DNA of 64,000 nucleotides from Meconema thalassinum (lineage: Eukaryota > Arthropoda > Insecta > Orthoptera > Tettigoniidae). Positions 36,001 through 46,759 of the stretch are shown here, piece after piece (the stretch's first letter is position 1; every line of letters starts with the position of its first letter). The notes below the pieces were generated by a model. The model was not told the DNA's origin. It made no database searches and saw nothing but the letters and a program-made list of their open reading frames with translations. The stretch lies in assembly GCA_946902985.2 (NCBI GenBank), contig OX336389.2:789384979-789448978 (forward strand), read 5' to 3'. A program made the translations under genes and the position numbers.

Positions 36001-36283
36001 GGAGAGGATGCAGCTACAGGCGCAGAAACGGGAGAGAAGGAAGGCTGGCCGCCGTTTTCGCGAGCCACTTCGAGTCAATGACCTGGTGCTGATTCGGAAA
36101 CCTATGTCATCAAACTTACCACTCAGAGTGTATGGGAAATTTGCGCGCCCATTTTCGGGACCCCATAGGATTGCCAGAGTGATGGACAACAATTGCTATA
36201 GGGTGGTTGACAACGTCACGAATGCACTTGTTGGGAATTTCAATGCTGCGAATCTGCGGAAGTATCACCGGCAAGCCCGTTAG
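32975..36283 (+). CDS. pol: Pol polyprotein: protease, reverse transcriptase, RNase H, integrase
   Basis: Open without interruption to TAG at 36281; no ATG is needed if it is made by frameshift. Counting residues from 33086: protease with LVDTGA (Asp33) and IILGVDF; reverse transcriptase with LDARGIN, FSTVDLTNSYYHV, LPFGLKNSG and YVDD at 368-371; RNase H with acidic residues near Asp515, LEALAI and TDHRAL (Asp584), although the usual Gly after the first Asp block is replaced (DDSKVRVSAV); integrase with an HHCC finger near 731-773 (HRSIGH...CDICQRC) and the catalytic triad Asp798, Asp858, Glu893, 34 residues between the last two. The C-terminus has a GPY/F-like module (FSGPHRIARV). It appears potentially active. 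No stops, frameshifts or lost catalytic residues were seen. Confidence 0.97.
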   Translation, partial: HKSVRSTKKNFKLGNSSNLGPPELIEIQEIFQATDEDLIHEVDVIRRGKVYPLPIITVDVLGKQIKTLVDTGAMISVVSQSCLDEVMEAGPVHTLPVANVKVRGVIPDRSVRYKLQALLTIKIAGRFYEHVFVAISNINFQIILGVDFISEYGWIINMQEGVMYVGHESPSRGSKDYINANSSTPFLENTLENIVEREEETITHMPVGVKEILDPTVQKQFDDLIQEFRDVFSDKPGVIKNFQYDIKLSDDSPYRKHIYPVPEKWKEEVKAMIKSMEKDGIIKKAPTSFLNPLAVIRKPNGRLRICLDARGINARILSEYDHPPQIRELLRRFKGKKYFSTVDLTNSYYHVELTENSKQYTGFLHEQKTHVFNRLPFGLKNSGPVLIRALDSNLSDEVKKHVLCYVDDLILASTSVEEHLKHLRLLFENLLTAGFKANLEKCNFFHREIRFLGHLFDEHGYRPNPEKIEAIAEFPRPERVKQVRQFLGMTLFFSSHCPRYTDVVAPLQSMLRKNNRWKWDQACEEAFTLAKHMLLNNVKLENPDFSKTFYIDTDDSKVRVSAVLYQLDDEKKQHYLAFTSRKLRQPELNYFATELEALAIIYALKMWKKILLGHKVVIVTDHRALQFMLKSDISSERVTRWTLFLQQFDAEVIHRPGKQNFLADVLSRNPREEAVLHQVELIPDDQETVERLKRLSQAQRRYTPLRRIYRYLKNRMGADNPDYAGTAKIAHFYHIVGDVIHKFVDKDHTRLRIVIPPKLISAVVLLAHRSIGHGGCDKTLHAIRETFTWEYMGKTIRAVIRTCDICQRCKFPSDVSKEKPRAIIPTRPNELMATDLYGPLPRSTRGNQYIMVTMDVFTKLVMLHPIQKATSRYVIRRIEAGVIPTAGKPEFLLSDHGTQFTSAEFQESMARLGIRHILSSIRYPEGNPVERVNAEIGKYCRIYCHEQHHRWMEVVPIIERCLNSTTHESTRQIPCLLHHGRKPSRPWHAVIQAPPEIEPSVQRRNELARERMQLQAQKRERRKAGRRFREPLRVNDLVLIRKPMSSNLPLRVYGKFARPFSGPHRIARVMDNNCYRVVDNVTNALVGNFNAANLRKYHRQAR
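32995..33003 (+). promoter_or_regulatory. Candidate -1 ribosomal frameshift site (A9) between gag and pol
   Basis: Nine A (CAACAAAAAAAAACTTC) lie in the gag frame as A-AAA-AAA, a slippery heptamer. Pol is in the -1 frame, which is open from 32975, and the gag stop follows at 33012-33014. A short GGAAATTCC palindrome at 33014-33022 is too weak to be a clear stimulator; a pseudoknot cannot be judged by eye. The placement is what a Gag-Pol fusion needs. Confidence 0.65.
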
Positions 36284-36375
36284 TCAGCATTGAGGAGATG
36301 ACTGAAAAGATCGTACACATGCATCACTTGAGGAAAAACATAAGCTATGTTCCCACCGCTTATATTTTGAAGCCC

Positions 36376-36385
36376 GCGGGAGAGA
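36376..36385 (+). other. Polypurine tract
   Basis: GCGGGAGAGA immediately precedes the 3' LTR, the place from which plus-strand DNA synthesis is primed. Confidence 0.75.
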
Positions 36386-39300
36386 TGTGACCGATCCAGT
36401 CAGGGTCAATTCCCGGCCCCGGATGACAGAAGATCGAGAGGAGGCCGGATAGTCAGTATGACGTCATGGCATGACGCGGCGAGGCAACCGCGAGAGTAGG
36501 GGAATGCTCCAGAAGGTTTCAACCCCTCCCACTTTCCTTTTCTCGAAGAAGGAAGGAGTTCCGGAATGTTCAGTATGTGAGTCAGCAGTATGTGAGTCAA
36601 CAGTGTGTGAGTCAATAGTGCGTGGACGAGTATGTTATACAGCGGAGCACGGGAGAGTAGCCCATGTCATGTAGACAGTGATTTTACATCGGGAACTTGA
36701 ATGGTTTTCGTGAGTGATCAGCAGACCATGAAGCCTGAAACTAGCGTGCATGTATTGCCAGTGAGTTTTTTTTTACAGTGAAGTATGTCAGTTTGTTTGT
36801 CGAACAGTGTGAATTTCAAGACGATATCGGACTCGCTAGTATGTGAGGAAATAGTCAGAGCTGATAAAGGAAGTCCGTTTATGCCGACAATTTATGTTCT
36901 TTAAAGATGAATACCAGGAGGTGTTTAAAATTACGAGTATCAGGGGAAGAACTATATAACGATAGTCGAGGCGAAGCATTATCGCGAGGCCCTATATTGT
37001 AACAGACATCCATTCGGAAATAGCATAGCAGTGTGGCATTTTAAGAAACGCAGCGAGAATGCAAGGGGGAAGGCTACATCTACTTTTAAGCTTGTGTTGG
37101 AAGACTGTAGGCCGCAAGCAACTTGATATGTCGGTCAAGGCCAGCTCGAAATAGCTCCTCGTGGAAGGAAGTGTGTCACTGGGTTAAAGGAAAGTGAAGA
37201 CATATAAATCAAGTGAACCAGGAATTAGACGCTATAGTGCGCGAGCGTGAAAGTGCTCTGAGATAGTGAAATGTAATATTGCCACACGGCAGCATGAACT
37301 TAATAACCATGGACTCAAATATTCTGGGAATCAACATGCATATTAACACGCAAATTATGCTGCACTGAACTTCTAAAGGGGCCATAATGGGGTGAACGGT
37401 CGCAACGAGATGGACGAGTGGACCATGATTGGGACGTGGGGAGACGCCGCTGCTGAAGGTGACCGGGGACAACCTGTGGGCGGACATGGGCGTCGCCAGG
37501 AGATCGAGACGTGCCGGGGGCGGATACCTCTACCAGCACGCTGGGAGACCACATCGCGGAGACACTGGAGGAACTACGCCGCCCTGATACCGCAGACGAC
37601 GACGACGCCGACGCCGACGCCATGGATTTCCGAGGACACCGGATATAAAGTAAGACGTTTCATTTCCATCCTTGTTCATCAGGAAGAAGAGAACTTCTAC
37701 CTCGGATAGCCATGCCATGGGATAGCCTGAGATCGTGTAACTTAACGCCCTTTATAATCATTTATTCCAGATTGAAAGAGCATCATTTTTTTTTCATAGA
37801 GTCGTGCAGATGTTTTCTTGTCTTTCTTTTGGGGTCATTTGACCTACATAAATTTACAGCATCAATGGTAGGAGTAAGATATGTATTTATTCTCTGAGAC
37901 ATAATAATAATAATAATAATTTGAGATTGGGTTACGATAATAGGAGATGCCCACTTTGCTGGGAGATTCTAGCATGTCGATTTCAGAGGTCACTATTCGA
38001 ATTTTATTCTGAAAGGTTTGTCACGGATTGCATAGATTTTTATAGCAAATGAATATGGTTGGAGATTGTCGGATAAGGTTCCTTGGATAGGATGCCATAT
38101 TATCATACGACCTCGTGGTCCCGATAAAGTTGATACGCTCTGTTAGTGTGGGTTCTTGAGACATGCTAATAATGCATGATTTATTTTGTAATGATGTTGT
38201 GTAAAGTTTATGTGATAATTATGTGGTAATTAGATATGGTATTATTCCGTCATATATGACGAGGTTATTCACGGGGCGACGTATGTCCGTGGAATTGAAT
38301 TTGTGAGGACAGGGTCCTCTTGACGAACGTGCTACGTTCATTGATGAGTTGTATTGAATAGCGCAGGTGTGTAATTGATGGTGCGCTCGACAGTCAGGTC
38401 GTTTGGATCCTCACACAGAGTGTTCGGCGGAAGGGTTACGATTAAATGTTTGTTGTGAGTATGAAATACGCTAGGGCGCCTTATTGCGAGGTTCTTAACC
38501 TTTCATAAACATTAGACAATGCCATAATTTAATTACAATGACAAATATGACAAATATGACAGTGTGGATCAAGGTTGTTGGAAAGGCGGAGATAAATTAG
38601 TAATAATAATAAGAATTAGTAGTGTAAATATGTAAGCACAATCGGGGTGTGTTAATAATTTATGATAGGTTATAATTAATTGTTGAAATGTCATATTATG
38701 TGAAGCTGAGTCGATGTTTGAGTGCTATTTGATGTAATATGATGCTCTTTAATTATTCATTTGCAGTTCGATAGAGGAGATCCGTCCATTGCTGTATAAG
38801 GGTAGACAGTTGTAATTTACATAGATATTCGATATTTACTTTGAATTTTTGCCGCAGGTGAACTTTGTGATAAGTGACTAGTGATGTTTACATGCGTGTG
38901 CACCGATAGATTAAGATTAATTTAGCTTTTGAAAGGCGATCTCCTTGTCGGAACTTTAAGAGAGGACACCCACGAGTTTGAATAAGTGTAATTTTCTTTT
39001 GTTTGTTTAGGGACTATGAACTTTATTTTTTTTCTCGGACTTTGTCCCACCCTAACTTTATACTCGTGCGTGATTGGCAGGTTGCATATTTATTTATCCT
39101 TGGGCCAATAAAGGAGCAGATGTGATTTTACGAGGGCTTTTCCTTTCTTTTCTGTTTGTCAATTCAAGTTGAGGTTTTGCTTGTGAATCCTGGTTCAGTC
39201 TATTTGCCATCCCAACCCGTAAACGACCCGAGACCCTTTGTCTCTAGCTCGCTGGAGCTTTTCTTTTAGTCTTGTCTGTATGAACCAAGATTCATGCCCT

Positions 39301-39390
39301 AATTTTTTTACCCACTCCCTTGGCTGTTTCTTCTGATGGGGCCGGGATGCTAGCCGGGTGATCGCCTGTCCCATTGGAGAAACGGGCACA
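36386..39390 (+). repeat. 3' LTR (3005 bp) of the Gypsy-type element
   Basis: It matches the 5' LTR with about 1% substitutions. Most of the length difference is one extra copy of a 15-16 bp unit (AGTATGTGAGTCA-like) near 36570-36605. AATAAA lies at 39107-39112. The LTR ORF is at 37425-37709. Confidence 0.97.
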
Positions 39391-39554
39391 GTACGGTTAT
39401 GTTAACGCTTTCAGCGACATTTACAGTGCGCCATCCATGCATTGTTTAGAACTTTTACGCCACATTATACAGAATGTTCCAATAGTCAATTCCCCAAAAC
39501 ATATCTGAAAAAGTCTGCTGTAAAGAATCCAGTAACACAGGTTATCAGACAGAT
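39391..39554. other. Short flank with a SINE core fragment
   Basis: AACACAGGTTATCAGACAG at 39534-39552 matches the core shared by the SINEs described below. The rest shows nothing. Confidence 0.4.
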
Positions 39555-40458
39555 TATATGAGTCGACCAGTTGCAAAACTCGTTTAATCCACTTGTGAAT
39601 AAGGATCATGTCGTAAAATTATTTATTTTATTAATTTATTTTATTTTATTAAAGGCTACTTCATTTTATTTTTATTTTGTTTATTTTAATTTTGTTTTAT
39701 TTTATTTTGTTTCAAATTGTTTTGTTTTTTGTTTTATTTCATTTTGTTTTGTTTATTTTATTTTATTTTGCTTTATTTTGATTTTCCAGAAAACAAACAC
39801 AAAACCAAAAACAAAAAACACGAAGCAAAAAGCAGAATTCAAAAACAAAAGCAAGAAACAAAAAAAGCAACACAAAGCAAAAAGCAAAATTCAAAAATAA
39901 GCAAAAGCACAAAACCAAGAAAGAAAAGCATAAAGTAAAATTCAAAAATAAAAGCACAAAGCAAACACAAAACCAGAAACCAAAACCACAAAGCAAAAAG
40001 AAAAAAGTAGAGAACAACAAACACAAAAGATACGTGAGTCAAAGTCCAGAGAAACGTTTCTCATGATTTTTTTTAGCGTATGGCTTTTAGTGCCGGGAGT
40101 GTCCGAGGACATGTTCGGCTCGCCAGTTTTGTAGCTGCTTCGAGACGGACACCCAATGGGTGAGCTACAAGTACCGTTGGGGAGGAATGTTGGATGGGAG
40201 GGTCGAGGAGTTGGAAGGTAGCGGCTGTGGCCTATAGTTAGGGACCAACCCCGGCATTTGCCTGGAAGGAAGATGGGAAACCACAGAAGACCATCTTCAA
40301 GGTTGCCGGCGGGGGGATTCAAACCTCCTCGCCTCCCGGATGTGAGCGACTGCCAACAGTCATGCCGCAACGACCTCGGCTAACTCACCCGGTTCTCATG
40401 AAAATGATTCTTATTCACAAGTGGATTAAACGTGTTTTGCAACTGGACGACTCATATA
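39555..40458. mobile_element. 55 bp TIR element with T-rich and A-rich interior
   Basis: Arms 39555-39609 and 40404-40458 are inverted copies with three mismatches in 55 bases (TATATGAGTCG... and ...CGACTCATATA). The interior runs from a TTTTATTTTG-type tract (39613-39780) straight into an AAAACACAAAGC-type tract (39785-40035) with ~52 bp units beginning AATTCAAAAA (about 39836, 39887, 39939). A SINE sits just inside the right arm. No transposase. I could not fix a target duplication. It is a foldback or MITE-like element; its superfamily is unknown. Confidence 0.75.
40067..40392 (-). repeat. tRNA-derived SINE, family C, with 9 bp target duplication
   Basis: On the minus strand it begins with a tRNA-like head (TTAGCCGAGGTCGTTGCGGC, B-box GGTTTGAATCC) and ends in an A-rich tail (T8 at 40067-40074 on plus). 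It is flanked by TTCTCATGA at 40058-40066 and 40393-40401. It inserted next to the right arm of the TIR element, so it is younger than that element. Confidence 0.93.
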
Positions 40459-40668
40459 CAAACCCACGATGCCACAAACTCCTAAATATTACAACAATAA
40501 CTATAAATCTGCAATCACCAAGGTCACAGCAAGTGCAGAATATTACAACGCTTTATAGGACAGTTTGGAAAACGATAAGTGTACAAATTGCCCGCAGTTT
40601 TACACCTCTAAACCGAACACCGGCTTTTTCTACGCTGTGTGTTTGAGCGCTGGACTGGAAGCTATTGA

Positions 40669-41061
40669 TGCTGTTGATTATTTAGGGGCTTTGCGACATC
40701 GTGCTAATATAGCCCCGAGATCTTGAGTGTGTGTAGAATTTATCTGATAACCTGTGTCACTGTGATGTCTGTACTAGTGTGTGTATTTGTGATTCAGTTA
40801 GGATTTGGATAGGAAGCGGTCGTGGCTTTAAGTTAGGTACCATCGCGGTATTTTCCTGGAGTAGAAGTTGGAAACCAAGGAAAACCACTTCCAGGATGGC
40901 TGAGGTAGGAATCGAACCAGCCTCTTCACAGTTCTTCCTCATGAGGCGGAGTGTACCCCGTTCCAGCCCTCAGACCAGAAGTAATTCCTTGGCAAAGCCG
41001 GGAATTGAACCCCCTCCGTGGTGACACCCAAGAATGCTAGCCACTACGCAACAAGGCGGAC
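40669..41061 (-). repeat. tRNA-derived SINE, family A
   Basis: Minus strand: head GTCCGCCTTGTTGCGTAGTGGCTAGC-like with B-box GGTTCAATTCCCGG, a middle with GGAAGTGGTTTTCCTTGG-like text, and a tail ending in CGCAAAGCCCC. Near-identical in layout to 46012-46412. No clear target duplication. Confidence 0.9.
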
Positions 41062-42180
41062 TAACTTTAAAGCATTAGCAGAGTATGCATAATGTCTTCT
41101 ATGAGAGTCAATGCCACAAACCGAAACACTTGTCTTTTTGTGTACGTATTGTAGCTCACACAGCGTTATGCGTTTCCTGCGTTTGATGAGGTAGAATGAC
41201 ACAACAGATTCAGACAATAATTATACTGCATCGCTTTTCGAGTATTCTCTGCTGATTGATGCACTCATGTGTCTCATCCCCACAGCTTGTACAGAATGTT
41301 GTTTGCCCTACATTACTCGTATTGCTTTCCTCACCGACAGCAGTGGCTACGCTGGCTAAAGCTCAGCTTTAGGTCATGGGGCCAAGCTCTCTGCTGACTC
41401 GGTAGTTGTAAAAAAAACCTAGCGGAAATTACATAATAAATCACTGTTGTGATATCAACTAATGCTGACATTATGTATTAATATAATGCAGGGAATATTA
41501 GTAGAATACAGCATTAATGGGCTGTATGAAGCACACTACTCGGGACGTGAGCACAGAAGTTGGAGCGTTTGACATTTTGCAAATGACTCCAGAAAAGTGG
41601 GAGGAGATTCTTGGAGCCTTGTCACTCTTGCTGACCTACTTAAGTCGTCTGGAGCATGTCAGGGGGTTGAATAATGGCCAAGTTCTTCCCCGTTTCAGAA
41701 TAGAAGAGCTAGTGGAGTGGGAAGATACCAGTGAAAATTAATAATTACTCGTGATTTGAGCAACGCAGTGACATGAGGGTTGCCCACATGTGAATATTTA
41801 GCCGGGAGGCTAATTATCAAGCCATTAAACAGTGAAATCGAGGCATATTTAATGGAATGCGCAAGGACACAGTATTTTGGGAGTTAGCGGAATGCTATAA
41901 CCATGCTGTCGGGGGTTTTTAGGTGACGCGGCGTCCCCACGCTATGGCAAAGGCAATTATTATTAATTAATTGGCCGATCGACCCTCGAGCACGCATACA
42001 GATTGGTGGTCAGCGAGGAAAAAGGAACCAGATGAGCATTATTTCAAGACCAGAATCATACTGTGAGAGAAAAGGACACTGCGGGGGATTTCGCGGTCTA
42101 CTTTTTCTCTTGAAACGGATATAAGGGAGTGGACCCAGGTCAGAGGCGACAGATATACCAGACTCTAGCGCGGAGCGAAT
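41062..42180. other. Intergenic stretch, no feature supported
   Basis: A 74-codon frame at 41517-41741 has a plausible composition (EKWEEILGALSLLLTYLSRL) but no known domain, splice context or relative in the window, so I do not call it. Confidence 0.4.
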
Positions 42181-42184
42181 GCTG

Positions 42185-42405
42185 CTCGGGTCCAGGAAAA
42201 GAACGCGCGCACAAAGACTTGAACATTTTTAGTGTTAATCAGTATATTTCGCCGTGCAGTGTTATGCACAAATTGAGAACAATTAATAATATACAGTTGA
42301 ACCAAGCGCTGGGCAGAGATCATGCAGCTCTGGTCCAGGAAAGGGACGCGCACAAAGACTTAAATATTTCTTTATGAATTATTAAGTGAATAGCCGTGCA
42401 GTAAA
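42185..42405 (+). repeat. Two-copy tandem duplication, ~144 bp period
   Basis: GGTCCAGGAAAAGAACGCGC at 42188 recurs as GGTCCAGGAAAGGGACGCGC at 42332, followed in both by ACAAAGACTT and a later GCCGTGCAGT. Confidence 0.75.
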
Positions 42406-45270
42406 ACATTTATTAATCACATTTATTAAGGACAGTCATGCCATCTTTGTATAGTCGGCATTACGAGCGATTATTATTGTGCACGTAGGTAAAGTACCGT
42501 GTGATAGACAAGCTAGAATATTTGAGTGTAATAATCTGTACAAGTACAATGGTTAAGCGCAGTATGTAAAATATTGAGTAGGCAGATCTTAGGCTGCTGG
42601 ACTGCGCAGAAATAAACTTTACTATGCGAGTGGTGAAATTTCATAGGACACCAATATAATTAACGCTCAGGACGATACGCAAGCATATTTATGCAAATCA
42701 GGAAGTTTATCGAAGGATAATTGATAGACAGTTGGGTGAATCGATAGGAATCCATAGGCAGATAATCGAGACTTTCAATCAGGATACGGGTAGCAGCGAG
42801 GAAGAGTCCGTCAACGTCTGCAGTTCTGATATCTTGCCAGGGAAATTCTACCAGTAAGAAGTGTAAATAGTGACGTGTGAGTGTAGTGTTGATCTGTGAA
42901 ATATCTTTAAAATTAATACTGTAACAAGTGCTATAAAGTGTTATGTGTATAAGGAAGCGATAACTTCAATATGGAAAGGAAAAGTGCCGTGTGTTTTGTG
43001 AGGCAAAGGTTATATAAAATGTGTGTTATCAGTGTGAGAATGCCTCGCTAATTATGCAAATGGCAGGCGTTACTGGAAGGAGTGGGTGGTTGGAGCCACC
43101 TGGATAGCCAATGTGACTACCCAAAAACCATGATTTTATAGCAGTTATAATCCACTGTGTGTTGAGTGATTTCAAAACTATAAAAGATGCCAGTAAGAGT
43201 CAGTATTAGGAGGTAGAACCTCAAATTATTAGTATTGTTGTGTTGAATTTAGTAGAGTTGAGATGTTTTGTACATCATTGAGTGGATCAATCGTTACCAC
43301 TATTATAAAATGGCAGTTCAGTTATATAAAAACTTAACGTAACGAACACGGATGTTCGATTATTAAAATGGTTACGTTGTGTCGGGTTATGGTAATTCGT
43401 GTCAGTAATAATAATAATAATAATAATAAGGAAATAACGAATACATCAGGAAAAATGTTGTAAGCAAGAAATATTTATGCTAATTGGAATATTTATCTAT
43501 CCAAGCAGTAATATTATTCGTTAAGGGCTGAGAAAAGCAGTTTAATATCAGAGTATATTGTGTTAATGGGAATAAAATTATGCAAGAATCTAGGAAATGG
43601 AAGAGTTTAATAGTGAATTGAAATTGCAGCTTGTGAATGAGCTTGTAGAGTAATTGATAGATTTCTCTTACTATTTAAAGGACGAGATCATAGCATGGGG
43701 GCATGGAAGCCAGGTAATCTACTCGACGTGTGAAATCTCGTATAGCCTAGGGCGTACAGAGATATTTATTATGTGCCAGAGTGTATTTAGTGTTGTACCC
43801 TAACTCTGAGGATGGATATGGAATGTTCCGGGTTCGAATCCTGTGGTATGTGAGAGGATAACAATGGAAATCTCTGCATTCATACCTGATCGACCGAGAA
43901 CTTGTTATTGAATGATTCAGCTCTTGTGAAGCGAATCTTATTGACGGCAGCTTGGGCCTGACCGTAGCAGTTAATAAGATACCGGCTAGCCAGTTCGACC
44001 AGTGTTTGATGAATCTCGTGCCTTCATATAATGAAATGGACCTATTGAGGCCAGTTATTAATATCCTAAGGTTAGGAATAAATGTTTGAACTCGCCCAGA
44101 ACCTAAATTGCATACCATTCAGTTTAAATCATATGGGACATGTGGGTCATTGTGACTACACTATTGTATTTAAAGTTACAAGTTACTGCTTGGAAATAAA
44201 AGAGAGAATGGAAAGCGAGACGGAGCTAGTGGAGGACGGAACGAGGGTTTCGTTACCGGCCGCCACAGCCCATTATGCAGCAAGAACCCAGGGGGAGACG
44301 TTAAACGAACCTTGAAGGTTGACATTTAAAAGGAACAGACTTTGAGACCCTGTTTGTAATGAAAGAGTCATTGTTGTATTGTATAATGTAATTGTGTGGT
44401 TTGAAACACATTGATAATTAAAGATCATCCTGATGATTTAATATTTAGCAAACTTACGAATTGTTGGAAGTTGCATTTTATACTGACACTAACACTTAGT
44501 TGTGCAGCTTGGCACCAGATGCCATAGGCTATGCCCTCGCAAGGGTAGCCTAATATACCATCCGACACAGCGGTAACGGAAGTTTTGAAATTGAAATCAC
44601 AACGGCATGCAGTGGAACTATAGAAAAGGGGGAACTGTAGGGGTATATTTACATATAATTGTGGAGTTGCAAGTAGATTTGATGTGCAACCCATGAATTG
44701 GCTAATGCATGATAAAGCATTTTGGTGGGAAGAGAGAAACAAAACACAAAGGTACACATAATGTAAAGTAAGATGTGTTGTGAGAAACAATTAATCTTGA
44801 GAAATTAAAGAAGTCACACCAGGTGACATAAGATAAAAAGTACAGTTTTTGTTGAAGTTACATGTGCATCAGAGCACGTGAGATGAAGTGTGAAGTCAAT
44901 CTCAGGGTAAATGATTGAATAATCATATGGATTTAATAGGATAATGTGTGTAATATTAGTGGATTATGGGAGTAATTTTGCTTTGTTTTTGTATTATATT
45001 TGTTGGGACTGTGTTTTTATGTGTTTGTAGCCATGATTTAGTGCTGAATTAAAGTCTTTAGAATAGAGTTGTGCTTTATCATTGTAGAGTTGATACCTTT
45101 TAATCTCGGATCAAAATATGCAACTGCTCATTGGGAGGACGGTACACGCCTGAGAACTGAAGCTAGCTGGAGGCAGAAGCATGTTTTCCATGGAGATTAC
45201 TCACATGGGTACAATACATACATACACTCGTATTGCTTTCCTCAAGACAGACTAAAAATTCAATTCCCTT
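42406..45270. other. Long AT-rich stretch, possibly a decayed LTR, no gene
   Basis: Composition resembles the other LTR-like blocks, and AATTAAAG near 45050 could be a polyadenylation signal. A B-box-like GGGTTCGAATCC lies at 43830 and a (TAA)n microsatellite near 43406. A short frame starting ATGGAAAGCGAG near 44208 is not convincing. No boundaries found. Confidence 0.35.
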
Positions 45271-45275
45271 CCATC

Positions 45276-45690
45276 TAGTGGCATAGTAGCTAGCATTCCT
45301 GGCTGTCACTGTGGAGGTTCGGATTAGAGTTCCGGCTCTTCCAGGAAATGTTGTACTGGTCTGAGGGCTGTAATTGGATTTACTCACACTCGTGAGATAG
45401 AACTAGGAAGAGGTGGGTTCGATTCCTACCTCAGTGATCCAAGAATAGGTTTTTCTGTGGTTTCCCAGTTCTACTTCAGCTAAATAATGGGATGGTTCCC
45501 AAATTAAGACCATGGCCGCCTCTTACCCTAATTCTAACGCCAATTAAAAATACACTAACTACTCTACTACAACCATCACAATGATTCAGGTTATCAGGCA
45601 ATATTCCATTCACACACTCAAGTGCACGGGTAATCATGACCACGATGTCACAAATACCCTAAATGAATAAATGAATCAATAAAACAACTT
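45276..45690 (+). repeat. tRNA-derived SINE, family A-like
   Basis: Head GGCATAGTAGCTAGCATTCCTGG-like, an internal GGTTCGATTCCTACCTCAG box, then TTTTCTGTGGTTTCCCAG, the shared core with CAGGTTATCAGGC near 45588, and a tail of AATGAATA units. Orientation is opposite to the copies at 40669 and 46012. Confidence 0.8.
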
Positions 45691-46011
45691 ATAACAGACT
45701 TCTATCAATAGCAGGTTCAGGCACGACGCCCCAATTAGCACCGAGGAGCGAAAACTTGCTGGCTGACATACCCTCACACACCTTCGAGGTAATATGATAA
45801 TTTTGGATTCTTGCTGGAATGAAACTGACAGGGAAATTGATGATCCTGGTCAGAGATTTCGAATTGGGGTGTAGCGATGAAAGATTGATGTCTAACAATG
45901 TGAGCCAAGGGTTAGGCTTATCGAGTAAAATGAAGATTTTAAATCAATAGATTGTTTTACATATAGGCTACTCAGAATTTCTGAAAAACGCTAATGTGGT
46001 GATTTAGAAGA

Positions 46012-46412
46012 TGTTGTTGTTGGTTCCTTTAGGGGCTTTGCGACATTGTGGTCATATAGCCCCGTGTACTTGTATGTGTGTAGAAGTTGTCTGATAACCT
46101 GTGTTACGGTGACGTCTGTACTAGTGTGTGTATTAGTATTTGAGGTAGGATTTGGGTAGGAAACGGCCGTGGTCTTATGTTAGGTACCACCCCGGCATTT
46201 GCCTGGAGTAGAAGTGGAAAACCACGGAAAACCACTTCTAGGATGACTGAGATAAGAATTGAACCCACCTCTTCTCAGTTTTGCCTCACGAGGCTGAGTG
46301 CACCCCGTTCCAACAGTCAGACCAGAATTAAATTTCATAGCAGAGCAGGGAATTGAACCTGGGCCTCCATGGTGACAGTCAAGAATTCTAGCTACTATGC
46401 AACGAGGCGGAC
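46012..46412 (-). repeat. tRNA-derived SINE, family A, with 11 bp target duplication
   Basis: Perfect target duplication GATTTAGAAGA at 46001-46011 and 46413-46423. On the minus strand: tRNA-like head with B-box GGTTCAATTCCC, shared core (CACAGGTTATCAGAC), CGCAAAGCCCC and a (CAA)n tail. This copy defines the full family length of 401 bp. Confidence 0.96.
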
Positions 46413-46529
46413 GATTTAGAAGACTGTAGACACCATTTCAAGTATCATTATGTGATTTTATGTGAGTTATCGACTTCAAAAACTACTGCATTAGAACTAC
46501 CGGTATTTCTAATGTGCGTGTGTAAATAA

Positions 46530-46543
46530 TACCCCCCCCCCCC
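46530..46543. repeat. C-run
   Basis: About fourteen consecutive C between ATAATA and TGAAGTTG. Confidence 0.9.
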
Positions 46544-46759
46544 CTGAAGTTGAAACAAACAACTGTTCTCCATTGCATAATTCCAGCTCTAGAATTTAAA
46601 CTGCCAATTGAAGGTTATCAACTTTTTGTATAAAGATTTTTATCGTCCGATATCATTTCCATGCCAAATGTACTCTCGAATATATGAAAAGGAACGCAAT
46701 GAAGGAATACATTATCTTTAAGAGGATCTTAATTATTTCATATACATGCACATACATTT

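Larger units (their letters stand above)
27755..39390 (+). mobile_element. Full-length Gypsy-type LTR retrotransposon, 11.6 kb, long LTRs
   Basis: The LTRs start TGTGACCG and end GGGCACA, are flanked by the target duplication GTAC (27751-27754 and 39391-39394), and enclose in order: primer binding site, Gag, Pol with protease, reverse transcriptase, RNase H and integrase, and a polypurine tract. Integrase after reverse transcriptase places it in the Ty3/Gypsy group. There is no env: only about 90 bases separate pol from the 3' LTR. The two LTRs differ by roughly 30 substitutions in 2.98 kb by eye (about 1%), so insertion is recent. Pol is intact while Gag carries two stop codons. Confidence 0.97.

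Noticed and set aside
36284..36375. Possible env gene in the Gypsy element
   Set aside because: Only about 90 bases lie between the pol stop and the polypurine tract, so there is no room for one.
39571..39938. Plus- and minus-strand open frames rich in Phe/Leu or Lys/Gln
   Set aside because: They translate the T-rich and A-rich simple-sequence tracts of the TIR element.
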